Shown: positions 11,034 through 23,559, counted from the first letter of the stretch. The stretch: 64,000 nucleotides of DNA from Isoetes taiwanensis (GCA_021234155.1 JAJEKV010000130.1:102202-166201), one strand, 5' to 3'. Made by a program: numbers and translations. Notes: a model not told the origin generated them from the letters alone.

Positions 11034-11590
11034 CAGCTCAAGAAGTGAACCCCGATATTACCTTGGCAAAAGTATTGCCGTGACAAACAAGTGGAAAAGA
11101 AGTGAATTATTTTATGAAAGAAAACCACCAATTTTCAAATGTAGGTGGTTTTCTGTGGCTTGAAACTTTAAATTATAACTACTTAACAAGATCAAAGGCG
11201 ACATGCTCATTTCTGTGAAATGGAGTCAGACATTTTGGTATTTTTGTAAACCCTTCAAAGACCTATTAATATATGATCTACAGCTTTTAACCAATGTCTT
11301 GTTTTAATACTTGATTGTTTTAGAAAGCAATTGGATTGTGTTTAATTGTAAATAAGAATGTGTCATAGAAAGCAATTGGGTTTGTTTGTGAAAGTGGATT
11401 GTGTTTACTTGTAAATGAGATTGTGTTAATTGGCTTGTTTTGTGAAAGCAATTGGATAATGGTTATATTTTTACAATGTCAATGTTTAGAATTCAATGGT
11501 TGTAATTTCTGTAATGGTTATAATTCCAAAAACCTGAAATGGTTGAAATTCCTGTAATGGTTATAATTCCACAACTTTGCATGGAATGGT
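11034..11590. repeat. Intergenic AT-rich sequence with short internal repeats
   Basis: AAAGCAATTGG recurs at about 11323, 11369 and 11445. GTAATGGTTATAATTCC occurs twice between about 11511 and 11570. No coding potential is seen. The sequence separates the convergent ends of the genes at 5115-11033 (plus) and 11591-14550 (minus). Confidence 0.6.
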
Positions 11591-14550
11591 TTATATTTCA
11601 TTGTCTCCATTCTTTCTTCTTCTTTTCTTTGCAACCTTTGCACTGCTTTGAGTTTGTGATTTTGACTCAACTGCACCTTGTGCCAAGATGGTAGTGTTTT
11701 GTGGCAAGCTGTCCATGATGTGATCATGCACATCTTCATCAAGCTCATACTGGTTATTTCCCATGTGATGCATGACAAAGTTCACTGCAGTAACTAAATG
11801 ACTGTAAACACTACATTCAGGATCATGCTCTAGCAACTCGTATCTGCAGCCTCCAATGAACTTGTAGTACTTTCCCCTACAACAACTTCATTCCTACCAA
11901 ACTTCGCCCCAAGGATCCTTTGTATGCTTTCAATGACATGTTTTAACCTGTGTGCATTTTTGAATATAAAAATATATCTTTTCTTTGTTGTTAGGCTCGG
12001 CATTGACTGCAAAGTTATCTCCAATGTAATTATATCTCGACTTCCATTCAGGATCTCCCTCATAAACAGACCGTGAGCGAGCTTCATCTTTATATTCAAA
12101 GACCGGTCTTAGCTCGGAAAAAATCCATGTGTCTATTCTCTCCTGCTTGGACACTTGCCATACTTACCAAGCCAAAGAATTGTGGCAATCCAAGAATAAT
12201 TCATGTGTGCAACTTGAGTAGGGTCTCAGACTTTGAATAGGCGATAGCATGGAAATGACTTGATCCAACTAGAGTTGCACAATCATAACTCTCACTCCTG
12301 TCAACTTCATCAATTCCTATTTCCCAAAAAAACCTGCAGTTTCACAAACATAGAACATTCAAACAAAATATGAATTGATATAAAAGGGTTTTGAGAAAAT
12401 ACCTAAATCTGTCCTTCCCTTCAATTGTGGAATGTTCTTTGAAATGTCTTGTACAAAAAAACAACTACATCATGTGCATTTCTCAATGGTGTTGAATTCC
12501 TCTTTAACATTTCATGAGTTAGTGCCCTCTTAATGACAGCTCCAGCACCATCATGTTCACCTGTCTCAAGACAATAGGAATACAACAATAAAAGAAAAAA
12601 ACATTTTAGAATACCTTTTCCATGGTATGAAGCAAAATAATTCCAATTTATTGGAAAGCTGGAGTTTTGGTAGTACCTACCAAGGAAATAAAATGGCCTT
12701 GCACCTTTAAACTGATGAGCAGACCACATAATATGCTGCTTATATTTGATACCTCTATCTGCTAAAAAATTTGCATGTTCGAGCAAGCAGTGTTGCACAA
12801 ATAAGGTGTCATGTTCCCTATCATCTGAGATGTAGAAATGTGTCTCTTTGATAATTCTTCTTTCATTCTCATCTAAATGAGGATCATCTAATTTTGCTGC
12901 ATGTCTGTATGTAATGTGTACCAAAATTGTGCACTGATCATTCCTCCAATGAAGACTTTGGATTTCTTGTTGGATCTTGAAGGTATAATTCTCAAAGAAA
13001 GTCGACATTTGAAACAATTGAATCCTTTGAAACGTTGCCAAACAATCCCTAAATTGTTTGGCCCGCCAATTCCCTCATAGTTGTGTGGAATGAACCGCTT
13101 CAAGACCTGCCTTTTGCATTCTCAAATATCTCAACAACACTTGTTGATTTGTAAACCAATTTGGTTACTGGTTTTTTAGAAATCTTATAACCTCCCTTAT
13201 CATCAGGCTCTTCCACATGCTCATAGACCTACAACAGTAAACAACAACAAATCACAACCAGCACTAGACAACCTAAATAGACAATCCTCACCTTGTCATA
13301 TGTCTTCCAGTCAACTTGATACCCTTTCACAGATGTCTTTTCTTTTGGACATATTGGTAACTTGCTTGGCCCACATTTTTGGCATTTTAAAGTCAAACAA
13401 TCATGTGCATACCATTCATCAGATTCATCTCGTGCACATACTAGTGACCTCCAAAGCTCACTAGTTGAAGCATAGGTGCACTTTCTTGACATGCATGTTG
13501 GTCCAGGCCCATAGACCTCACAAGTGCACTTGCAACCAACACCATGTATTCTTTCATCATGTCTGACTTTGTTAATTGCAACTCTTACAAAGTCTGCTTT
13601 CATATGATACACACACATCGACGCGTCTTCTATCCTTAACCTTCCTAACATAGGAGGTTTCAATGCATGGAATAGTGAAAAAGAGACCTCAAACTTTGAT
13701 ATTCACTTACAAACGTTGGTAGAAAGTGACCTGCAAGACATGCAACCAACAATTAGAATTAGACATTTTGAAAACAGTCCAGCAAGAAAGAAACAATTGT
13801 ATGAATAAAATACAACCAATAAATATTCTAACCTGAGTCTCTTCTAAGAAGTGTAGTGGATGCATAATTTTCTTCCCTTTAGATAATCTGATCTTTAAAA
13901 CATGTTTCTTGAAAGGAGACACTCTAGTGTTGTTCCTCCAAAAGTCAACTATGAATTTTCTTTCATCATAAGAAAGTTTATCAATTCTTGTGCTTTTCTT
14001 GAACATGGACCATGGGCCATCACCATGTTCAGCAGCTAACCTTCTATTAACTACAACTGTAACAATTTTCCTGTTTAGATTCATTTGTTTGGCAAAAGCA
14101 CATTTGTTAGTATCAGCACTAACTGCAAAAGACATTGCAAAGACTTCGGCTCTCAAGTATCAAATGGTTTTCGAAAGTACTTATGAGCTTCAAAAGAATC
14201 CCTTAGATTTTTAACAATCATTTCCATTGTTTTCACTTCTTTTGTGCATGGAACACCAAGTTCTGGCACCCACTTGGCAGCACCACTTAGGATTTCTTTT
14301 CTGTCAGCAGGTTTAGCTTTTTCAAAAATTTGATTCAATACTTTCCCTAATTCTTTGGACAATTTCTTTTTTTTCCTTGAGGTAAGTAAACCTTTTTCCA
14401 GAGCTGCATCATCTGCAACAACTTCTTTTTCCTTTTTTTTTCTGCCTTTGAATCCTTCTTATCTCAGCAGCTTGTTTTTTGAACATAATTTCCAATGAAT
14501 GTTGGCAGGACATGTTCTCACAACCTTCATTCAAGCAGGAATCAGTATTC
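11591..14550 (-). pseudogene. Transposase-like gene with HDGAGA motif, multi-exon, frameshifted
   Basis: The minus strand encodes, in order: a Lys-rich N-terminus (about 14550-14360); a helical region (14362-14153); SADTNKCAFAKQMN and DFWRNNTRVSPFKKH (to about 13830); a Cys-rich segment (13663-13280, CKCTCEVYGPG, then ARDESDEWYAHDC and CQKCG); and the core (13041-12421) with ENYTFKIQQEIQSLHW, HFYISDD, DTLFVQHCLLEH and HDGAGAVIKRAL. A C-terminal part (12333-11591) has SYDCATLVGSSHFHA and YNYIGDNFAV. Introns have good borders, for example AAG|GTGAGG at about 13288. I recall this layout from proteins scattered in non-seed plants, algae and invertebrates and infer a DDE-type transposase. A frameshift near 14155, several more in the C-terminal part and an in-frame TGA near 12205 indicate a pseudogene. 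The usual acidic residue before ENY reads STFF here. Confidence 0.7.
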
Positions 14551-14559
14551 ATCCAATTT

Positions 14560-15440
14560 AATCTTAATTACCAAGTGTGTAGAAAAATAAGTCAGCATAG
14601 TTATGTGCATGAAAAATAAGTTAGCATAGTTATGTGTAGAAAAATGAGTCAAAGATAGGTGTTATCTGAATTGTTTTAAGCATCTGGTCTTCCAAGATCT
14701 GATGCAAACAAGTCTGAAAGTGGAAATATTCTTAAATGTAGTCAACCTAGATAGAATACATATGTAAAAGTCAAAGCATATTTGAGGAAACAAACCTTCT
14801 TGTTCAAAACAAAATGAATCCATGGTATGCTCAGCAACATCTCCATCAAAAACATTTGAAGGCATGAAATTTGGACAAAAAAGCATTTGGCGACTCCCAA
14901 AATCATACTAAGGTCCCAGAATTATCGACATGATCTTCCAAATAACCGTATTCTCGCATCAAATAAATTGAAAGTTAAATTTCATCTTTCAAAGACTACC
15001 CTAAAGACCGCTTCCTTCACAGTCTTGAATTGGGTTCGGATTCCCTCACTAAATTTGAGGAATGTTTATACCTGCGAGTAAGGAAGTATTTTGCCTTGGT
15101 TTGTGGTACTTTGTTCTCGAGAAAAATTCTTTGAGAATGTTGAACAACAATTGGAAAAAGTGCTTTGATTGCTCTACAAATTCATGCAGACGAATAGAGT
15201 CTCCCTCGCATCAAACTTGCTTTTGAATTCTTTGCTAATGAAGTTAGAAAGTTTTTTTTCAGTCGGAAACATAGCTTTCTGCTCCAAGCAAGAAACACAA
15301 TTACGCATCAAAGAAATGTTAATTCCGCCAATTTCCATTTCGAAAGCAACCTACCCTTCCAGGATCGCTGAGGTGGCTTCAATCAAGGTCCTTGATTGAT
15401 CTTGAAGGCCAACGAATTCTCCCGCTCCCCGGAATAGCTA
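14560..15440. other. Intergenic, nothing recognised
   Basis: AT-rich sequence with short frames on both strands. AAAATAAGTYAGCATAGTTATGTG occurs twice near 14585-14640 in slightly different forms (core AGCATAGTTATGTG). Confidence 0.4.
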
Positions 15441-15591
15441 TGGCAGGTGACATGCGAGAAGGGTGACGTTTTTGGTGAAGGGTTGAAGAAGGCGAACATC
15501 ACTTCACCAGCACTAGTGTCGCGACATGTTTTTTTTAACATGTCAAATGAAAATACACCCAAGGGCACAATATTGAAAATTGAAGAGATGA

Positions 15592-15650
15592 TTCATGAGG
15601 ATCCTCGGAAGCCACGGGGCTACGTCGAGATAAGAAAATATAGGCTCGAC
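15592..15650 (+). repeat. Dispersed repeat shared with 4538-4595
   Basis: The block begins ATTCATGAGGATCCTCGG and ends AAAATATAGGCTCGAC. It matches 4538-4595 with several substitutions. The second shared block (15961-15995) lies 310 bp downstream, whereas its partner at 4051 lies upstream of 4538. Confidence 0.75.
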
Positions 15651-15960
15651 CCAGGGGGGCTTCCCCTTGGTGCCCTCCAGGGGGGCCAACATTGAATGAA
15701 AAGTAAAACCTATATAGCGCAGTAAGAGGTTGGGGGAACTCGCACAACAACAAAAAATTCAACTTCGGAGGAAACGCCGATGAGGAATGCAGGAAGACAC
15801 AAGGCTTTTATGGGAGAAAGGGCCAAAGAAAGCTTGCACTATAGCAGGCTTGTGCCAAAGAAAGCTTAGGTCTAAAAAGAGAGCTGGCGCTAAAGCTGGC
15901 GTCCCTATCCCTAGAATGATGGTTCTCTTCTATATAAGAGGAGAACCATAGCATTTTCTA

Positions 15961-17475
15961 GGAAAAGGTCCTTATGCACAAATATCATCATCCGACACAA
16001 GAGGAACCTCCCTCAAACCCCATCATAGATTGAGACCATGAGAGACCTGAAGGCGCACCCCATGCCAGAAAAATGTAACAATCATGAGACGAGCGGGGAT
16101 GCCAATGCAAATAGAGGGAAGGGGCCCAAGAATCCTGTGGACAACTGGATTTTGATAAGGCAAAGAAGGCACGAAAATCGAACACAAACAACAACTATGG
16201 CCACCACCAAAGCACATGAAATCAAAACTCTAGAACCAATGTATCAACAAACTACAGAGAATGCATAATGACAAGACGCTATCGAAGTAAGAACAAAAAT
16301 ACCTAACCTATATCATTCATGCATAACAGACTCAAGTGAACTTTCATGAAGACAATGCAAATCCTATAATAATAAATAAGAATGATCAAAAGTATGCACC
16401 ATGAAATGCATAAAAAGTGAAGGCATGAAGAACGGACATAGTTAACAAGCTAACACGAGCATTTGGACCAAAATTGAAGAATCAACGTACCAGCAGCAAA
16501 CTACACTGAATACTATAATGAAACAACACCAGGACGGACAGGAAACCTAAACATATACCCTACATGCATAACCAGTCCAAACAAACTTTCAAAAGTAGAA
16601 ACAACATAACCCACAGGAACAAGACGATAGGGACACCGAGATACAAGAACAAAAAAGTTTCATAAGGTGACAAAACAATTATGCAATTGAGAACACTGGT
16701 AGACGATGACACAGAGTCAACGAGGATGGGGTCAATGCCAAGATGAGGAATGGATGAAGAAAACTGAGTGCAACCCGAAACAAGAATAAAGACCATATAA
16801 GAAAGCAAGACAACTTACCACAGGCTCTACTACAACATGCCCGAATGTGCGATGATGCAATCACGATTTGAAATTTAAAATGCAGGCCAAAATGGGGAAT
16901 GTCGTGTGAACATCATTCAGGATGGACATATACCAAACAACTCTTCCAGTTCGTAAGGGATCAACATAGAAAAGGCGTGATGAAAGGACCAACAAGGCAA
17001 GAAGAACTACGTCGAGTCAAGAGGTAGACAAAAGAGAAGTCAAGACAATAGAAGAGCAAAGATATCTCTCAAGGGATAAAATGGAAAAAAGAAGGAACAA
17101 ACATAGGGTGAAAAAAGACAAACATGAGATCAAAATGATATGGATGGAAAAAGAGATCGAGAATAGAGGAACAGAGCAAAATCAGACAAAGTGGCCAAGG
17201 ATACAAAATGAAAATAGCCAAAGGCCCTCAAAGGCACCAACGAGACACTAAGAATCTATGATAAAGAGCGAGCATAGGCCCTCATAAGGGCATCCATCAG
17301 AACGACTGAGAATATAAGACCACATATGGAGTAAAATAAAAATAGAGCAATAACAACAATTATCAAGAACTAAAATTCATGAACGTATACCCACATGCAT
17401 AACAGATCAAGAGAACTTTCAAATATAAAAACAATATAATCTAGAACAAAAGGATAGGGGCCCCGAAACTCAACT
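15961..17475 (+). repeat. Non-coding repeat region with three degenerate internal units
   Basis: This A-rich block starts with the 35-bp repeat shared with 4051-4085. A degenerate motif recurs three times: CATGCATAACAGACTCAAGTG at about 16317 in shortened form, CATGCATAACCAGTCCAAAC at about 16563, and CATGCATAACAGATCAAGAG at about 17393. Each is followed by AACTTTCA and a run of A-rich sequence. The last two also share AGGATAGGGG-type sequence. It looks like untranslated retrotransposon sequence; no protein motif is visible. Confidence 0.55.
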
Positions 17476-17799
17476 CTGATTCGAGGATCATCTTCGCAGC
17501 CGAGGTTGCAGCAGCAGTATGAAAACGTAAGCTAGCAGAGGAGGGTCATCTACTCGAACCATCTGCTAGAGATGGAGAACCAGGGAGCCGGCGGCAGCTC
17601 GTCAGGAGCAGGTACTTCGAGTAGACTCCAGGGAGTTGCATATTGTGTCCTAGTAGAGTCATTCTAGAACCTATAGTTCTGAGCATGAACCCTAATCAAT
17701 GAACCCCAACTATAAGTTAGATGTATGTGATTAGGATCAACTGTTATTCTTGTTATTTATTATGTTATGTTGATATATCATGATGGTTGATCTTATGTT

Positions 17800-18520
17800 T
17801 GCACCTCTTCTGTATTGGGAAGGGGGGTAGGGACCTAGTAGCCATTATTTATTTGATGCTCCTAGTTTAAACTCATTACTTCCCATTATTATGTGGCCTA
17901 TGCATAGAGCCCACCTGGCTACGGAGGCTATGGAGTGACTGAGCACCACACAACGGGATCAGTGAGAAAGTGGAGGGAGGACCCTGCTGCGCGCGGCTAT
18001 TGGGGTCCCATAGTGGGCTAGGCTCATAGTCAGTCACTTCTTGTGGGCCAGGTATGGATCTGACACTTTTTGGGTCAATGATGTTGCCCCGACTCTCAAG
18101 AGTTGCAAGTGTCGGCTTGGCTCTTGTTTTGGGGAGTTCAGTCGGGTACAGACGTGTGTCACCACGATCCTCTAGCTACCCATGGAGCCACTGCACTTCC
18201 GGAGGGGGAGATGCCACCCTTCCTACCTCATCGGACCGGGGAGATGCAACACGGAGTAGTCTCGTTGGGTGATACCATGGGATTACGTCTCCGGTAGGTT
18301 ACAGTCACGACATAGCCTGATTTAGCCTATCTGCAAAGTATGCACAAGAGGGGTAGATGGAGTGGTCAACCCTAGCCATTGTCTATTGCAAGCCCAAGTC
18401 ATTGCCATAACTTGATCTATTCTATCTGGAGGCCCTCAGCTGTCAGTCGACTCCCCTTTGAGTCTAAGCCCTGGGTAGGAGCCTCTACTTGATGTATTCG
18501 ATGTATTTGATGTATTGTTG
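17800..18520 (+). repeat. Plus-strand copy of the repeat at 540-1290
   Basis: The block is collinear with the reverse complement of 540-1290 over most of its length, with many differences. Upstream (17575-17640) is a short Ser/Gly-rich reading (GAGGSSSGAGTSS) that could be the end of a polyprotein, but it is too short to name. The inverted-repeat element at 18548-18806 lies just downstream. Confidence 0.65.
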
Positions 18521-18547
18521 TATTCGGTGATATGGATGGGGGTAAGA

Positions 18548-18806
18548 GCATGTTAGGGCCTACATGTTTTGGAAACTACCTGGAAAATACTCTGGGTAGT
18601 CAAAGATGATGATATATTTGAGTTCTTAACATCTTCTTGACATCACAAAGTACCTTACAACATGTATGTACTACTACTCTTGAACATAACACAATTTCTT
18701 TTAGTCAATCTTGTAGTCTAGGTACTTTAAAATACAATTATGTACTTGCACAGAAGTACACAGAAAAGTACCTTTTTGGTAATTTTTTATGTAGGCCCTA
18801 ACATGC
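18548..18806. mobile_element. MITE-like element with 18-bp perfect terminal inverted repeats
   Basis: The left end GCATGTTAGGGCCTACAT (18548-18565) is the exact reverse complement of the right end (18789-18806). The 259-bp element has no coding capacity and includes several GTACTT/AAGTAC words. The flanks read GATGGGGGTAAGA on the left and TTTCACCCATGG on the right. I could not fix the target duplication because it may overlap the inverted repeats (for example a 2-3 bp TA/TAA-type site), so the superfamily is open. Confidence 0.75.
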
Positions 18807-19099
18807 TTTCACCCATGGATGGATTATCACTACCCTACGGGGTAGTTTATTGTTGTTATGTTATATCTAGTGCTTATTTTTATATGTTTTGTTTCCGCTG
18901 ATATAGGGACCCCTAGAGGACGGGACGGAATGACACCTTTGTGTCCTTTACTTGATAGTCTGGCCACCCTAGACGCGAGTTAGATAGACGGCCCATACGA
19001 CTGGGTAGCCGTTGGATGGGGAAGGTCCTTCATTGTATATCGCGGGTTGTCGTATATAGCGCAAGGAGCATCACAAGTTGGGTGTTTTGGTGATGGGTA

Positions 19100-20740
19100 A
19101 AATAGGGCATGCAGGTCTGATGTTCGCTCTAGAGGGGGATTAGACTGGAGGCTTGCAGAGATCGCTTAGAGGTCAGGTTGTAGATGGTCATTAGAAAGTT
19201 GCTTTTAGATGTTAGTTGCTGATGAATTTGGTAAGGTTTCATACAATATCTGCTGCAGTTTTAATGGGTTGCATGCATATGAGTCTGAAGCTTTCGCTAT
19301 TGCAAGTGGGATGAGATGGGGCATGTAGCACACATTTTATGTGTTTCCGAAAAATGGGACTTGTTGATATGCTTTGTGGCAATAGGTTGTCATGTTGGTT
19401 AAGGTGCAGACAGATCCTATAGGTTGATGTTGGTGTGGCAATAGTTTGAGGAGTGTAAGTGAAATGGTCACGTTATTATCTGCTAGGCCCAGAATAAAAG
19501 CTAGCCTTCTATGTTGCATGTAAATTGCTTCAATTTGGGCTAAAAGTATATTATCTTTACACTGAGTTATCTGTCTAAGTTTGGATAGGTGGAACAAATG
19601 GTTTCATCATTGTGTACAATTATTAAAGATCACTTTTTGTTATTCTTTATTTGTAGACTGTCACATATAGCCAATTCAAATATGTGTGACTTTCCTTAAG
19701 GATATGTGTGATACACAAAAAATTACTACATATTATTTATTATTATTATTTAAACGTAAGAACACCTAGAACATGTATATTATTATGCAAACTACTAGCC
19801 GTTCTAAAAAAGTTAAATGGGGCTGGATGCATAGATACAATATACGTTGCAAGGTGAAAGGAAAGACATATTGCGTAGAGGATCAAGAGCCACAACAAGT
19901 AGGTATCCATTAGTACAGAACAGAGGTAGCAAAATCTGAACTCGACCAATCCATCAAAACAAAACCTAGGCAAAACTTGGAATCTAGAATAATACATATC
20001 AATATCATATAAACCAAGTGAAAAATATTCCACAAAAAAAGGACATGAAACAAACATCAAGTTAAATACCTTGAACTCAAGGTAACATGGCTAAAATTCA
20101 AGAAAGATAATCGAATGGAAACCAGGATAGAAGGCTAAAATAGAAGAAAAATACAAGCATAATTTATTTAAAAACTAATGATCTGAGATACAATGAATAT
20201 TGCAATCGAGGTTTGAATTAGATTTAGAAGGCATAAGCCTAAGCCTAACATAAAAAATCAAATACCACTCCTAACACCAAAAATAAAAAAAGGCAAATTA
20301 GGTACTAGAACTTTGAGATCCCTCCCTTAATCACAAAAAAAAAAAGATAGATAGAAATAAGGCACTTCCGAATTGGAGGAGATACAAATAAGGCAAAGTT
20401 AAAGCCGAATATACATCAGCTAATTTAGGTAGACCACAAATCATAATGCAATAAAGGAGAACGACCATACCATAAAAAAGACTCCAAATCATGAAGTAGC
20501 AGGTCCATGGTGGCCCCTTATAGTTTGCTAGTAAAGCATTGGATCTACATCTTCATCTTCCATTTCCCATTTCAAGTCTCCTTTGATTCTCTTATTGATT
20601 TTAGAATCCAATTCTGCTACATATGTTAGATAAGCAAATAATTATAGTTCAACTTTAGACAAATTGAATGCCTGTAGGCAACAGGTAGTTCGTCTAATTA
20701 CGTTGGCAAATGCTTTTTAAAAAACTTTTGATTGAGAAAA
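19100..20740. other. Intergenic AT-rich sequence, no gene recognised
   Basis: Short frames on both strands only (for example 19337-19597 and 19746-20060 minus), none with a family motif. Confidence 0.4.
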
Positions 20741-20743
20741 AAA

Positions 20744-20830
20744 ATTCTAATAGAATAGAATAGAATAGTTTTTTTAACGTCCATGGAGACCAATATGTCA
20801 TGGGACCCATACAATTCTGAAGACAAAAAC
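20744..20830 (-). mobile_element. LINE-like retroelement 3' end, copy 2
   Basis: The minus strand reads TATGGGTCCCATGACATATT, then GGTCTCCATGGACGTTAAAA, then ATTCT pentamers at 20769-20744. This is the 3' portion of the element also seen at 3829-3967, in which TGTATGGGTCCCATGACCTA precedes the same ending. The 5' part is missing. Confidence 0.5.
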
Positions 20831-20850
20831 CATTGATAACATTAGGTCAC

Positions 20851-20896
20851 TAAAAATAAAAATAAAAATAAAAATAAAAAAATAAAAAAAAAAAAA

Positions 20897-20927
<31 letters not shown>

Positions 20928-21028
20928 TAAAAATAAAAATAAAAATAAAAATAAAAATAAAAATAAAAATAAAAATAAAAATAAAAATAAAAATAAAAAT
21001 AAAAATAAAAATAAAAATAAAAATAAAA
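20851..21028. repeat. AAAAT pentanucleotide microsatellite
   Basis: About 178 bp of AAAAT units, pure over most of the length, with an interruption of A runs at about 20876-20905. It starts shortly after the LINE-like end. It accounts for the Phe/Leu/Ile repeat frames on the minus strand, which are not genes. Confidence 0.97.
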
Positions 21029-21265
21029 GGCAAAGCAAGAAGTTGTGCTTCTCTAAAAAGTTTCCTATTATTTCAGCGAGGCCTATTTTAAAGCCCTCCA
21101 AGAAGAAGGAAGTCTTGTACAAGAAGAGTTGCTTTCATTAAGGATTGGATGTCTTTCATTAAGTGTTGCAGCCATGTGAAGGATGTACGTACAATGAAGT
21201 CAGCTGTAGGAATCGAATTTTAAAGGCTATCGGGGGAGGTTGCATTATCTGAAATTTGATTGCAG

Positions 21266-22458
21266 GACAAGTACAAGGTCAATAATGATGATATAAAGAA
21301 GTTTGTATTTTGGTCAAAGGACTTCCTAAAGAATTGGAAGGCTAAAAATGCAAAATATAAAGAGACCCTGCTCCATAAGGTACTGGCTGAGTTGAGAAGA
21401 AAAGTGGCCCTTGTGAAGAAGATTACTGGAGAAGAAGACATTGTCCAGTATTTAGTCTCCATTGAGTACAAAGGTCTCTTGCCAGAATCAACTACTTGCC
21501 TTAGAAACATATCACTCTTTGTGTTGGACAGTAGAGGTGGGAGAGGAGACATAAGGATGAATCAGAAGGACTATAGCATCTTCTTTACCAGCTGTATAGG
21601 ATTGACACTGAGAAGTCCTTTACCATTGTCATCGTTTGTCCTTCCTTCAGGTGACTCACATCTGCATGCACTATCCGCTGCTCATGATCTGGAGTGCCTC
21701 AAAGTTATTAGGGAGGGATGCTTAATATATTATATTAGGGATAACGAGCTTCAAATAGCATGGAAGATGGCTTTATTATGATATAAGACGATGAATATGA
21801 TAATGCTAAGGCCAAGGGGGATAATAGCAGTGCATGGGAATGTTTTCTTCTAGATGATCCGGACTTAACAACAATATTCTATCATACGGATCAGGATCAG
21901 GATCATGTCAATGAGTCAGAAGAGGATGAAAATCGGGACCCTCTCTTAAGTGGTGAGATCAGTACGAGCTACTAAATAAGGAGAAGGGCCCCTTAAATAA
22001 AAATGGTCCCCACACACCCTCCCCGGGTCTTTGGTCAAGCACTGGCCGAGGCTTTTGCTCCAATTGACACAACGTGCTTGGAGCTTTATGTTGGTGTCTA
22101 TATTGCCCGAGAGGCTCTGATGGGTATTAGAAGATGTCAATGTTTTGTGAGTGATGAGCAGATAAAAGAGTTTCTTGAACCATTCCTCATGCATGTACTT
22201 GCCAAATCTCCTAAAGGCCCTTATGGCAACCTGAAACCTTCAGCAATCAAAAGCCCTGTGGACTTGTCCAACTCAAAAATGGATGATGGTTCTGGTGAGG
22301 GAACCAGTAGTCCACTGCCTGATAAGAAAAGTAATGAGCAAATGGCTGCTAAACTGGCTGCTCAAACTAATGTGATAATGCAGAACATGAGGGATATCCT
22401 TGACTCCCTTGCGATGCAACCATCCCTACAATACATTCACAGGTTAACAAGAATTTAA
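21266..22458 (+). pseudogene. Unrecognised protein-coding fragment, broken frame
   Basis: A splice-acceptor-like TTTGATTGCAG precedes a frame running 21266-21778 (DKYKVNNDDIKKFVFWSK, Lys-rich, mostly helical-looking, then EEDIVQYLVSIEYKG). A stop (about 21779) and a frame change lead into an acidic stretch (AWECFLLDDPDL, then NESEEDENRDPLLSGE, to about 21975). A third frame (22003-22458) reads RVFGQALAEAFAPIDTTCLE, GIRRCQCFVSDEQIKEFLEP and a Ser/Asp-rich tail. Codon-like composition across all three suggests one former gene or an element gag-like protein with introns or frameshifts. I do not recognise the family. Confidence 0.4.
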
Positions 22459-22459
22459 T

Positions 22460-23555
22460 TGATAAGGCAACTGAGAGAGAAGAGAGTTAGTTATTAATGC
22501 TATAGTGGTTCATGGAACTAGTTATGGTTTATGTGATAGTTCCAAGCATATAGTAATGGTTCGTTAAAACTAGTACATTTTGAGTTGCTTCGAAGACTGG
22601 TTCTATGTCCAATATTAATCGCTATATGTAAAGTGGTTTTTATTGATTGTCAAAACAAAATATGTTATGGTTGATGGAATGAACCCTTTAAGCCACTTTT
22701 GCGCGCTAAGTTAAGGTGATTTTCAACTCCAACAATGATCTTCTCTTCCCATTTCTATTCAGACCTTCTTGACACGGGCGCTAGGGGTGAAGTCCACGAT
22801 CCTATATCAAATCCTGTTGCAGGAGACAAGCTTCTTGCCCCTTAAAAAGGTAGCCATTGATCACCACATCGTCTACTTTCAAGAAATGGTCAGTATGGAT
22901 GATTCTCGTCTCCCTCACCTAGCCTACATATAGTGGCAATGGGGCCGCCCGCGCTTGAAGACCTACTGAAAAGATGAGATATTCAGGAGCACATGTGCAT
23001 ACAGGTGCAAACAGACGTGGATCGCCATAGCTCGAGGCAATACCTTGACACCTGCTTCTTCAGCAAGCTCTGGAATATCGATGCCCTTGAATAGGTCAAG
23101 CCATCATATTACTAACACTACATCAACCCTACATTGGAACAAGGCCTACAACGTTACCTGCACACCCATCTGCCTATGAAAAAGCATGCACTCATTGCCT
23201 CGATCCAGAGAGAGGCACACCGACAATCGAATTGAGACAGTCGCTAGAATGGAAAGCCACGCTAAGACAGGCTTTATCAACGTTGCCAAGCAGAAGCCGT
23301 TGAGGATGAATGCCACACCCTTCAAAGCTGGCCAGTGTATAATCAGATCCGAACACATTTTGCTAAGGTGATTAGGCCCGGTCGGTCCCTACATATGATA
23401 TCAGGCATGGCTTCGGTACAGGCATCGTATCTTTAGGAGGTTGTGGACATGCGAGATCAGTTATGTCCAGCAGCACTCACCTGGCACTCATCTTATGACG
23501 CCTGGTCATGTATTTTGTATATTTTGTATATGTCTACAGTTTCACAACATTCTTA
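22460..23555. other. Intergenic, nothing recognised
   Basis: Short frames only, several overlapping on opposite strands (23146-23371). This stretch may be the body of the truncated LINE-like element that ends at 23718, but no reverse transcriptase motif was seen. Confidence 0.35.
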
Positions 23556-23559
23556 TTGT

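Noticed and set aside
20842-21122. Minus-strand frames of repeated Phe/Leu/Ile
   Set aside because: They are simply the translated AAAAT microsatellite.
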